8,291 nucleotides of DNA from Rubrobacter sp. (GCA_016781885.1 JADDPM010000099.1:1-8291); one strand, 5' to 3'; counted from the stretch's first letter, positions 1-5,675 are shown. Notes: a model not told the origin generated them from the sequence alone. Numbers and translations: made by a program.

Positions 1-1
1 C

Positions 2-313
2 GAGGAAGAGCCCATAGGTCTTGCCACCCTCTACGACTTCCGTCGTCAAGGGTGCGAGGTCGGCATAAAGATAGGGCCCAAAGTCCTGCGCGGCCGCGGC
101 TACGCCAGCGAGGCCGTAGGGCTACTGGTTGACTACTGTTTCGACACTATAGGCCTGCGGGTGGTGCGTGGATCGACCCTCTCCCACAACGTCCGCATGC
201 AGCGCGTCTTCGAGAAGTGTGGCTTCAAGGAGAGCGGCGACGGCTCCATTATCAGCCGCTTCGACAACAAACGCTACACCGAGATCTTCTACGAACGCTG
301 GCGAGACGGCTGA
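2..313 (+). CDS. GNAT-family N-acetyltransferase, C-terminal part (cut by window start)
   Basis: About 103 residues are readable before the TGA at 311-313; the N-terminus lies outside the window. GNAT enzymes transfer an acetyl group from acetyl-CoA to an amine, often the N-terminus of a ribosomal protein or a small molecule. The acetyl-CoA pyrophosphate-binding motif is visible as RGRGYASEAV (R/Q-x-x-G-x-G/A type). It is followed by the typical distal segment STLSHNVRMQRVFEKCGF, in which N-x-x-x-x-x-x-F-E-K-x-G-F is the usual RimJ/RimL-like ending. This places the protein in the RimJ/RimL-like branch (family knowledge); the substrate cannot be told. It is followed by a 96-base gap with the promoter of the next gene, so it is probably transcribed separately from that gene. 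Confidence 0.85.
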   Translation, partial: EEEPIGLATLYDFRRQGCEVGIKIGPKVLRGRGYASEAVGLLVDYCFDTIGLRVVRGSTLSHNVRMQRVFEKCGFKESGDGSIISRFDNKRYTEIFYERWRDG

Positions 314-341
314 ACAAGCCTGCCGACCATGGCGGTCGGGT

Positions 342-370
342 TTCGACACCGTCCACCGGCCGTCTATACT
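342..370 (+). promoter_or_regulatory. Sigma-70/SigA-type promoter for the Spo0M-like gene
   Basis: TTCGAC at 342-347 and TATACT at 365-370 are separated by exactly 17 bases. Transcription would start near 377. That leaves a leader of about 33 nt containing the Shine-Dalgarno AAGGGGG at 395-401 before the ATG at 410. Seen in sequence; activity is inferred. Confidence 0.5.
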
Positions 371-409
371 ACCCGGGGTACGGTGTCGCGCGATAAGGGG
401 GCGCAGACG

Positions 410-1177
410 ATGGGTTTTGGACGGTTGCTTTCGAGCATAGGCGTTGGAGCGGCGACGGTGGACACGAGGCTGGAAAGGGACGAGCTCATGCCCGGCGAGG
501 AGATGAGCGGGGTCGTCGAGGTCAATGGCGGCGGCTCCGAGCAGGAGGTGAACGGCATCCGCCTCGAGGTCCAGACCTACTACAAGCGCGAGTCGGGAGA
601 CAACACGGTCACCGAGATCGGTACCATCGAACGCTTCCCAGTCTCCGGGCACCGAACCATCGGGGCGAACTCTCAGGAGGAGATCCCGTTCACCTTCCGC
701 CTGCCCTACGACACGCCGTTGACGCTCGGCCGTTCTTCCGTCTGGATCCGGACGGCCCTCGACGTAAGGATGGCGTTCGACCCTTCCGACAGCGACGTCG
801 TTACCATACGTCCCAACCCCACCATGCGGTCAGTCCTGGACTCCATGCAGCGCCTGGGCTTCCATATGAGGGAGGCGGAGAACGAGGAGTTACCCTATCG
901 CCTGCGGCGTCGGCTGCCCTTCGGCCAGGAGCTCGAGTTCGTGGCCGGCTCCGGGGAGTTCCGCGGCAGGTTCGACGAGGTGGAGGTCCTCATGTTCCCC
1001 TCCGAGGACTCGGTGGACCTGATACTTCAGATAGACCGCCGCGCTCGCGGATTAAGCAGCTTTCTGAGCGAGGCGATGGGCACCGACGAGTCCTACGCTC
1101 ATCTAACCGTTCCGGAGAGCGCCACCCCCGACCGTATCAGGGAGGCCCTGGCACAGACCATCCGCCAGCGCGCCTGA
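410..1177 (+). CDS. Spo0M-like sporulation-control / arrestin-fold protein
   Basis: A 255-residue protein of the Spo0M (SpoOM) family, about the usual family length. The start ATG at 410 is chosen over an in-frame start at 329 because AAGGGGG lies 8 bases upstream and the family N-terminus begins at this point (MGFGRLLSSIGVGAATVDTR). Visible family landmarks are D18-T-R-L-E, PGEEMSGVVEV (28-38), EIPFTFRLPYDTPLTLG (91-107), VWIRTALDV (111-119) and a C-terminal half with RRRLPFGQELEF (167-177). The family has an N-terminal arrestin-like beta-sandwich. In Bacillus it influences sporulation and phosphorelay output and interacts with cytoskeletal or division proteins. In non-sporulating actinobacteria its role is unclear, so the name does not prove sporulation here. 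There is no signal peptide or membrane segment. It probably forms a single-gene transcript. Confidence 0.9.
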   Translation: MGFGRLLSSIGVGAATVDTRLERDELMPGEEMSGVVEVNGGGSEQEVNGIRLEVQTYYKRESGDNTVTEIGTIERFPVSGHRTIGANSQEEIPFTFRLPYDTPLTLGRSSVWIRTALDVRMAFDPSDSDVVTIRPNPTMRSVLDSMQRLGFHMREAENEELPYRLRRRLPFGQELEFVAGSGEFRGRFDEVEVLMFPSEDSVDLILQIDRRARGLSSFLSEAMGTDESYAHLTVPESATPDRIREALAQTIRQRA

Positions 1178-1263
1178 AGGTTAACGATCCGTGGCACGAG
1201 GGCGTCGGCAGGACGTTTGAGAGCGAAAAGGTTAGCGCCCCCACCGATCACGTCCCGGACCTC

Positions 1264-1610
1264 GTGAAACGCGTGTACGAAATCATCTACGAGCTTGAGG
1301 AACGGTTCCCCGAGAGATGCTTCACGCTCGATGGCGTCTCGTTAGGCCGTCCGGGCGAGATGCTTGCCGCGCACGGTTGCAGTTTGGATCTCTTGACCGC
1401 CTCTACGGAGCATAATGACGCCAGGACTCGAAGCGGTACTGCCGGCCAGATCAAGGCCACAAAGAAGGGGGGGTGGCTCTACGAGGCGAATCAGACCATC
1501 AGATAGTGCTGGTGCTGACGACTGAGGGCTCTGCCGAGGAAGCATCCAACGGTCCGGGCTCGTTGGCTTGGGCCACGTTGGTCCCAGGCAGGGGAGCGAG
1601 TAGTGGGTAA
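1264..1610 (+). pseudogene. DUF6998-like protein, frameshifted at a G7 run
   Basis: Frame one (GTG 1264 to TAG 1506, 80 residues) reads ELEERFPERCFTLDG, then LGRPGEMLAAHGCSLDLL, STEHNDARTRSGTAGQIKAT. This resembles small proteins often annotated DUF6998, in which a TLDGxxVGxxGE helix is followed by a HDA...G..VQIKAT strand pair. After KKG the frame loses the pattern. The frame beginning at GTG 1473 continues it (VALRGESDHQIVLVL, then NGPG) up to TAA 1608-1610. The switch falls exactly in GGGGGGG at 1467-1473, which looks like one missing G. It may be a decayed gene, a sequencing error in a homopolymer, or programmed -1 slippage. No clear Shine-Dalgarno precedes GTG 1264 and the frame is open upstream, so the start is uncertain. 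The family name is from memory; the molecular function is unknown. Confidence 0.6.
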
Positions 1611-1866
1611 CGTCGTCCTGACGGGGGTACTGGCCGCCGCTACGGTGTTCATGGTAATAGTACTGGTCGTCGCGGATGAGTGGGGCATACGTCCCGGTAG
1701 GGCGCTGCTCTTCGTCGCTTTGGTCGTCGCCACTATACTCGTGGCAAGCATCGCGGTAGACTGGGTGAGCCCCGGGGACGATACGGAAGCAGGCTGCCTT
1801 ACCACCTGGATCGGCGTGGTGCCCACCGGCTCCTACTGCGCCGATTCTGCTGACGACAGACGCTAA
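1603..1866 (+). CDS. Small two-helix membrane protein
   Basis: An 87-residue protein from GTG 1603, with AGGGGAG ending about 7 bases upstream. Two hydrophobic stretches are plain: residues about 6-24 (LTGVLAAATVFMVIVLVVA) and about 35-54 (LLFVALVVATILVASIAVDW). They are joined by a short charged loop (DEWGIRPGR), and an acidic tail of about 33 residues carries two cysteines. The predicted topology is a helical hairpin in the cytoplasmic membrane. The start overlaps by 8 bases the shifted frame of the upstream DUF6998-like gene (TAA 1608-1610), which would couple the two if that frame were translated. No family is recognised and no function can be given. Confidence 0.6.
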   Translation: MGNVVLTGVLAAATVFMVIVLVVADEWGIRPGRALLFVALVVATILVASIAVDWVSPGDDTEAGCLTTWIGVVPTGSYCADSADDRR

Positions 1867-1953
1867 CTTCGATTTGTCTGCTCTCGGGTGTCCTGACGCT
1901 GGGGCGTCCCCCGGCCTTTCCCCGGAATACGACGTTCCCGCTATGAGCCAGTG

Positions 1954-1984
1954 TTGGGGTAAACGGTGCGTTACACATTACAAT
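1954..1984 (+). promoter_or_regulatory. Candidate promoter giving a leaderless mRNA for the STAS-ATPase gene
   Basis: TACAAT at 1979-1984 is a good -10 box. The A of the ATG at 1992 lies 8 bases past its end, the normal place for a transcription start. A weak -35 (TTGGGG, 1954-1959) sits 19 bases upstream. No Shine-Dalgarno precedes the ATG, which fits a leaderless transcript. The inference is strengthened by the same layout at the next gene. Confidence 0.4.
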
Positions 1985-1991
1985 AACTTCG

Positions 1992-2936
1992 ATGAGAACG
2001 CAGTTGGAGTTGAACATCCGGCGCAAGGGGGCGATGCGGGGGATTCTGACCCTCGGGAGCCTCGACCCGGCTTTTATGGGCGCGGAGAAGGTAGACGGGG
2101 GGTCGGTCGTCCTGGACCTTCGGACGGTGGAGTTCGTGGAGCCGGCCGGGTTATGCGGGCTGGCGGCGCTGCTTGAGTTCTTGATCTCTCGCTCGCGCCT
2201 CGTCGGGGTTAGGCTCTCGGGGCACAACGTGCCGGCTTACCTGGAGCGGATGGACTTTTTCCGCCTTTTCGGACATAGGATCGAGACGAACGTGGACGTA
2301 TCCTCCCTGGAAGAGCGGCGGCGGGGGAGCCCGGGGACTCTCCAGGAGCTCATCAACTTCCACTCCGAAGAGGAGATCCCCGGCATCATCAACCGTATCT
2401 CGGAGATCCTCACGAACAAGGACTATCGCCTGCGGGAGCGGGCCGCGATCTGCGCTACTTTGTCAGAGATCTGCGCGAATGCCGTAGAGCACGGCCGCTC
2501 GCCCTTCGGCGCCTACGCCGCAGTCCAGGCCTACCAGCACATCGTGAGCGGCGGTCGCGAGCGCCGGGGCGAGGAGGTCCTCGTCGCCATCGCCGACGGG
2601 GGAGTGGGCGTCCGCGAGACTCTCTCGCGCAACCCCAAGTACGCTGAGGCCGGCACGGACAACGACGCGCTCCGTCACGCCCTCCAGATGGGGGTCTCGG
2701 GGACCGGGGAGATCGGACGTGGCGGCGGCCTCGCTGTGGTCGGACAGATCTCCGCCCGCGCCGGCGGCTCTCTCTCCCTCCGCTCGGGCTCCGGCCGCAT
2801 TACCTACTACGGCGACCGTACAAACTCCCGCAACGTCCCCACCTTCCCCGGCACCTTCGTCCGAGTCTCCCTGCCGAGGATAGCCAGCAGCGACCAGCCG
2901 CTGTCAAAAACCAGAAAGCCGAAGGCCGAAAACTGA
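1992..2936 (+). CDS. STAS-domain plus GHKL ATPase (anti-sigma/regulatory kinase-like) protein
   Basis: 314 residues, two domains. Residues about 1-108 are STAS-like: after a first strand comes VVLDLRTVEFVEPAGLCGLAAL (39-60), the usual strand-loop-helix carrying the ligand loop, with the rest ending near FFRLFG (89-94). Residues about 115-296 form a GHKL (HATPase) fold: N-box E159-I-C-A-N-A-V-E-H-G (N163, H167), G1 box ADGGVGV (201-207), glycine-rich G2 lid GEIGRGGGLAVV (239-250), and a closing strand FPGTFVRVSLPR (285-296). No histidine-phosphotransfer (DHp) domain is visible, so it is not a classical sensor kinase. By family knowledge it could bind ATP and phosphorylate or sequester a STAS partner, as RsbW/SpoIIAB do. 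The next gene encodes a STAS-like DNA-binding protein and is the obvious partner. ATG 1992 is chosen because the -10 box fits it. ATG 2034 has AAGGGGG too close to it and would cut the first STAS strand. Cytoplasmic. Confidence 0.85.
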   Translation: MRTQLELNIRRKGAMRGILTLGSLDPAFMGAEKVDGGSVVLDLRTVEFVEPAGLCGLAALLEFLISRSRLVGVRLSGHNVPAYLERMDFFRLFGHRIETNVDVSSLEERRRGSPGTLQELINFHSEEEIPGIINRISEILTNKDYRLRERAAICATLSEICANAVEHGRSPFGAYAAVQAYQHIVSGGRERRGEEVLVAIADGGVGVRETLSRNPKYAEAGTDNDALRHALQMGVSGTGEIGRGGGLAVVGQISARAGGSLSLRSGSGRITYYGDRTNSRNVPTFPGTFVRVSLPRIASSDQPLSKTRKPKAEN

Positions 2937-2959
2937 CCGCCGGCAGACACAAAAAGCTA

Positions 2960-2988
2960 TTGCATTCGCATCGCTTGGCCCTTATAAT
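2960..2988 (+). promoter_or_regulatory. Strong consensus promoter for the STAS-like/wHTH gene, probably leaderless
   Basis: TTGCAT (2960-2965) and a perfect TATAAT (2983-2988) are separated by exactly 17 bases. The start codon ATG at 2997 begins 9 bases after the -10 box, with no ribosome-binding site. Transcription from A2995 or A2997 would give a leader of two or zero bases. It lies in the 60-base gap after the ATPase gene, so the second gene has its own promoter. Confidence 0.75.
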
Positions 2989-2996
2989 CCCCTTAT

Positions 2997-3599
2997 ATGA
3001 TTTCACTGAACACAGTGAGGATAGACCCGGTGGCTGAGGAGGGGCGCGAGATCTTTGACGTGACCTCTGGCGAGGCTGGCGGGAGGCTGATGGTGACACG
3101 GGGTACGGGCCGGCGGGTGCGTGAGGCGCTCGGTGAGGTCCTTGAGAGGTTGCCGTCGGGTGGCGTGTTATACGTGGACACGCGGAGGGTGGAGCTCATG
3201 GACTACTCGTTCGCGGACGAGGCGCTGGGGATACTGGCATCGAGGGTCGCGGGCGGGGAGTATGGGGAGAGGCGCGTAGTACTGGTCGAAGAGGATCGGG
3301 AGCTGTTGGAGAACGTCGAGGCGTCGCTGCGGCAGCGGGGACTCGCCATGATTCGCGTGGACGAGCCCGGCGCGGCCCCGGAGATCGTGGGCGAGGTGCC
3401 CGAGCATCTAGTCGAGACGCTACGCACGATCTATGACGCCGGTTCGATCACCAATGCCGACCTTGCCGCCAAGCTTGGTCTCAACCACACCGCCATGAAC
3501 AACCGCGCCACTCGCCTCGTAAAGCTCGGCCTGATCCACCGTCACAAGAACACCGCCGCCCCTGGTGGCCGCCAATATTCCTACGAAGGAATCGCCTGA
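2997..3599 (+). CDS. STAS-like (DUF4325-type) domain fused to a winged helix DNA-binding domain
   Basis: 200 residues. The N-terminal part (about 17-122) follows the STAS-like DUF4325 layout: G36-T-G-R-R-V-R-E-A-L helix, strand GGVLYVDTRRVELMD (55-69), then YSFADEALG (70-78), the family's SFxDExxG signature, and a last strand near RRVVLVEE. The C-terminal part (about 134-198) is a MarR/ArsR-like winged helix: VPEHLVETLRTIYDAG, ITNADLAAKLGLNHTAMNNRATRLVKLGLI with the recognition helix about 163-178, and a basic wing HRHKNTAAPGGRQYSYEG. STAS-like proteins of this type commonly sit beside a GHKL ATPase, as here. I infer a regulator whose DNA binding is controlled by the upstream ATPase. Its own promoter carries a palindrome over the start codon, which suggests autoregulation. 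ATG 2997 fits the promoter; later GTG codons (3030, 3060) lack well-placed ribosome-binding sites. Confidence 0.8.
   Translation: MISLNTVRIDPVAEEGREIFDVTSGEAGGRLMVTRGTGRRVREALGEVLERLPSGGVLYVDTRRVELMDYSFADEALGILASRVAGGEYGERRVVLVEEDRELLENVEASLRQRGLAMIRVDEPGAAPEIVGEVPEHLVETLRTIYDAGSITNADLAAKLGLNHTAMNNRATRLVKLGLIHRHKNTAAPGGRQYSYEGIA
3003..3018 (+). promoter_or_regulatory. Palindromic operator candidate, copy 1
   Basis: TCACTG-AACA-CAGTGA is a perfect 6-bp inverted repeat four bases after the ATG at 2997, just downstream of the consensus promoter. A bound dimer would block transcription initiation. The 25 bases at 3000-3024 match 19 of 25 with the sequence at 3618-3642, which also contains an inverted repeat. 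A likely ligand is the wHTH protein encoded here (inference). Confidence 0.5.
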
Positions 3600-3619
3600 T
3601 GTTCTTTTTTGTCTTTAGT

Positions 3620-3637
3620 TTCACTCATTTCAGTGAA
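3620..3637 (+). promoter_or_regulatory. Palindromic operator candidate, copy 2, in the leader of the annealing-protein gene
   Basis: TTCACT-CATTTC-AGTGAA is a perfect 6-bp inverted repeat ending 43 bases before the ATG at 3681. It shares TTTCACT, CAGTGA and the trailing GATAG with copy 1, at the same spacing. No convincing -35/-10 pair could be placed around it: TTGTCT at 3609-3614 is a possible -35, but no good -10 follows. Confidence 0.45.
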
Positions 3638-3663
3638 GATAGCGGTATCGGTGCAACAGTACC

Positions 3664-3671
3664 GGAGGAGG
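3664..3671 (+). promoter_or_regulatory. Strong ribosome-binding site that fixes the annealing-protein start
   Basis: GGAGGAGG lies 9 bases before the ATG at 3681. It decides against the in-frame TTG at 3609, whose extra 24 codons would run across the palindrome. Confidence 0.75.
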
Positions 3672-3680
3672 TATAGCGAG

Positions 3681-4298
3681 ATGCGTGAAGAGTACATGAT
3701 CGAGCGCCAGGGCAAGCGGTTCGTGCTGTACGCGGGGCTGTTGGACGAAGCTCATGCTCGGGGTTTGAGGAGCATCGAGACGGAGCTTCTGCAGGCACCC
3801 AGCGTCGAGAACGGCGAGGTCGCTGTTGCCAGGGCCGTGGTCAGGACGGAGGATGGGAAGTTTAGCGGCATTGGGGATGCTAGCCCGCAGAACGTTGGAA
3901 GGGCGATAGCGCCGCACATCATAAGGATGGCGGAGACCCGGGCGAAGGCGCGGGCCTTGCGGGATGCGATCAATGTCGGCGTCACGGCTCTGGAGGAGCT
4001 GGGCGGCGAGGGCGAGGAGCCTGCTGCTCCGGCGCGGGGCCGGGCGGAGCAGACCAGGGTATCCGCCGCGCCACCGGCGCAGGTTGGGGAGAGCAGAGAT
4101 GAGCGTCCCGGGGAGCCTCTTCCGAAGGAAGCCCTGCCGGCGACGCGCAAGCAGCTCAACTATCTGGAGGCCCTGATCGCGGACGTCGTCGAGGACGGGA
4201 TCGGGAAGTTCGAGGAGATGGTCGGGAAGCCGGTCTCCGAGCTCACCCGGGGCGAGGCGAGCGAGTGGATCGGGCGCCTCTCCGGGAGGGCGGCGTAA
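3681..4298 (+). CDS. Rad52/ERF-like single-strand annealing protein (predicted)
   Basis: 205 residues from ATG 3681. The N-terminal core (about 5-108) reads as a phage-type Rad52/Sak/ERF relative: strand KRFVLYAGLLDEAHARG, a variable strand pair, GKFSGIGDASPQNVG (59-73), then helix HIIRMAETRAKARALRDAINVG (79-100). The G-x-G-D-A-S...I...RMAETRAxARALR pattern is a hallmark of this group as I know it. A low-complexity A/P/E/R linker (about 108-153) follows. A C-terminal module (154-201) of the RKQLNYLEAL...GKPVSELTRGEASEWIGRL type is found on several phage and recombination proteins. Such proteins coat single-stranded DNA and anneal complementary strands during repair or recombination. Two small genes follow with overlapping stop/start codons, so they form one translational unit. 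Rad52 membership is by motif only and no structure was modelled; a different ssDNA-binding fold is possible. Confidence 0.6.
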   Translation: MREEYMIERQGKRFVLYAGLLDEAHARGLRSIETELLQAPSVENGEVAVARAVVRTEDGKFSGIGDASPQNVGRAIAPHIIRMAETRAKARALRDAINVGVTALEELGGEGEEPAAPARGRAEQTRVSAAPPAQVGESRDERPGEPLPKEALPATRKQLNYLEALIADVVEDGIGKFEEMVGKPVSELTRGEASEWIGRLSGRAA

Positions 4299-4507
4299 TG
4301 GGACGCCTCTGGATGGCCTCTCTGGGCGGGGAGACTCTGTACGAGGAAGACCTCCCCGGATGCTGCCGGCGTGACGCCGCGAGCTCCGAAAGCTCCTTTG
4401 ACTGCCCGGCGTGCGGCGCGTCCTGGCAGGCGCCCCTGCCCGTCGAGCCCGAGGAGTGCGCCTTCACCGAGCGCGCGAGCGATAGGGAGCGAAAGGGAGC
4501 CGCGTAG
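4298..4507 (+). CDS. Small CC/CPxCG metal-binding-like protein A (tandem paralogue)
   Basis: 69 residues from ATG 4298, which shares its A with the preceding TAA (4296-4298). GGGAGGG at 4284-4290 is the ribosome-binding site, 7 bases away. The cysteines form LPGCC (C22, C23) and CPACGASW (C36, C39), a layout that could bind one zinc ion. The tail is charged and probably disordered. It is paralogous in pattern to the next gene and overlaps it by one base, so the two are translated together with the annealing protein. No named family is recognised. Possible roles are a zinc-ribbon accessory of the annealing protein or a protein-binding adaptor; neither is shown. Confidence 0.65.
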   Translation: MGRLWMASLGGETLYEEDLPGCCRRDAASSESSFDCPACGASWQAPLPVEPEECAFTERASDRERKGAA

Positions 4508-4779
4508 TGGCCGGGAAGAGAGAGGCCCTGAGGCCGGACACCACCCTCGCCCCCGCGAATAGGCCGGAGGACGAAGTGTACGTGCGGGGACTGCCTGCCT
4601 GCTGTCTACATTCTCTGAAAGAGGCGGTCGTAGAGCGCGGCGAGAGGCGGCTTCTGGAGTTGCGTTGCCCTTCGTGCGGCCTGGCCTGGCACGTTACCAG
4701 CAGCCTTGACGGACGCGTCCTGGAACGGTTCGTCACGCACGGAGGGCCACGAGTAGGCGGAAGTTACCCGGCGGCGTAG
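4507..4779 (+). CDS. Small CC/CPxCG metal-binding-like protein B (tandem paralogue)
   Basis: 90 residues from GTG 4507, overlapping the TAG of the upstream gene by one base, with AAAGGGAG (4492-4499) 7 bases upstream. It repeats the neighbour's pattern: LPACCLH (C32, C33) and CPSCGLAWH (C54, C57, H62). The loop between the cysteine pairs is 20 residues, against 12 in the neighbour. The N-terminal 25 residues and the C-terminal tail differ from the neighbour. The two probably arose by duplication. It is the last gene of the three-gene overlapping unit, and the sigma-factor gene starts 53 bases downstream. No function is recognised. Confidence 0.65.
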   Translation: MAGKREALRPDTTLAPANRPEDEVYVRGLPACCLHSLKEAVVERGERRLLELRCPSCGLAWHVTSSLDGRVLERFVTHGGPRVGGSYPAA

Positions 4780-4832
4780 CAAAGAAGCCGACGAGCTGGC
4801 CGACTGGCTAGCGAACTGAGAAAGGATCTGGG

Positions 4833-5675
4833 ATGGCGCAAGATACTCTCACACAGTACCTGGCAGGGATACGGGGCGGGCGGCTGCTGGACGCTGGCGA
4901 GGAGCGCGAGCTATCGCGACGCGCCCATGAGGGAGACCTGGCGGCCAGAAGGCGCCTCGTGGAGTCCAACTTGCGGTTGGTGATCTCCATCGCCAAGAAG
5001 TACCGGGGACGGGGTGTATTGTTCGAGGACCTCATTCAGGAAGGTAACGCGGGGCTTATAAAGGCAGTCGAGCGCTTCGACCCGTCTTTGGGCAACCGGT
5101 TCTCGACATATGCCACGTGGTGGATCCGTCAGGCCGTCACACGTGCTATCGCGGATCAGGCACGCACCGTCCGCCTGCCGGGTCACGTCGTGGACGCCTT
5201 GTTCCGTCTCAGGCGGGCCGAGAACGAACTCTCCATCGAGCTCGGGCGCGACGCCACCGAGGAGGAGCTCGCCGCCTGCCTCGGCGTAAAGCCCGAGGAG
5301 GCGAGGAGGCTGCGCGAGGTCGGCCAGCCCATTAGCAGCATCAACGCGAGGCTCGGGAGCGCCGATGAGGAGGGTGCCGAGATGGGTGACCTCCTCTCCG
5401 ACGAGAGTTCCGGCGACGAGTACGTCGAGGTCGAAGTTGGGCAGTGGGAGGGGACCCTGCGTGAGGCAGTGAAGTCTCTACCCGAGCGCGAGGCCAGCAT
5501 CCTCAAGATGCGCCACGGGCTCGACGGCGGCGAGACCAGTACCCTGCGCGAGGTCTCCGAGGCGTTGGGGCTCTCCCAGGAGCGGGTGCGGCAGGTCGAG
5601 ATAAAGGCCCTCAGGACTATCCGCACCGGTCGCTACGCCGGCACCCTGCGTCGCGCGCTCTCCGAGGCCGTATAG
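4833..5675 (+). CDS. RpoD-like (group 1/2) RNA polymerase sigma factor
   Basis: 280 residues from ATG 4833, with AAAGGA about 7 bases upstream. Sigma-70 regions are all visible in order: 1.2 (about 4-35, TLTQYLAGIRG...EERELSRRAHEGD); 2.1 (ARRRLVESNLRLVISIAKKY, 38-57); 2.2 (FEDLIQEGNAGLIKAVERFD, 64-83); 2.3-2.4 (FSTYATWWIRQAVTRAIAD, 90-108, then RTVRLPGHV); region 3 (about 120-175, with LGRDATEEELAACLG); 4.1 (LREAVKSLPEREASILKMRHGL, 209-230); and 4.2 helix-turn-helix (TLREVSEALGLSQERVRQVE, 237-256). The intact 2.4 and 4.2 predict recognition of ordinary -10/-35 promoters. The long region 1.1 and spacer of the housekeeping sigma are missing, so it is probably an alternative primary-like (group 2) factor. 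It ends in a hairpin. The upstream annealing unit may share its transcript. Confidence 0.92.
   Translation: MAQDTLTQYLAGIRGGRLLDAGEERELSRRAHEGDLAARRRLVESNLRLVISIAKKYRGRGVLFEDLIQEGNAGLIKAVERFDPSLGNRFSTYATWWIRQAVTRAIADQARTVRLPGHVVDALFRLRRAENELSIELGRDATEEELAACLGVKPEEARRLREVGQPISSINARLGSADEEGAEMGDLLSDESSGDEYVEVEVGQWEGTLREAVKSLPEREASILKMRHGLDGGETSTLREVSEALGLSQERVRQVEIKALRTIRTGRYAGTLRRALSEAV

Noticed and set aside
329..409. Upstream extension of the Spo0M-like gene to an in-frame ATG at 329
   Set aside because: It lies across the promoter (342-370) and does not match the family N-terminus; ATG 410 has a proper ribosome-binding site.
1895..1908. Small hairpin GACGC-TGGG-GCGTC before the ATPase gene
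   Set aside because: Five base pairs and no U-run; common by chance at this GC content.
3609..3680. Start of the annealing protein at TTG 3609
   Set aside because: The extra residues are encoded over the palindrome, and GGAGGAGG clearly serves ATG 3681.
3752..4159. 135-residue minus-strand frame opposite the annealing gene
   Set aside because: Ser/Ala/Pro-rich mirror of the linker region; no ribosome-binding site or family pattern.
4265..4297. Earlier GTG start (4265) for the first small cysteine protein
   Set aside because: It would overlap the annealing gene by 34 bases; ATG 4298 has a well-placed site and the TAATG overlap.
5183..5626. 147-residue minus-strand frame inside the sigma gene
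   Set aside because: It is a Ser/Arg-rich shadow of a certain sigma factor in GC-rich DNA.
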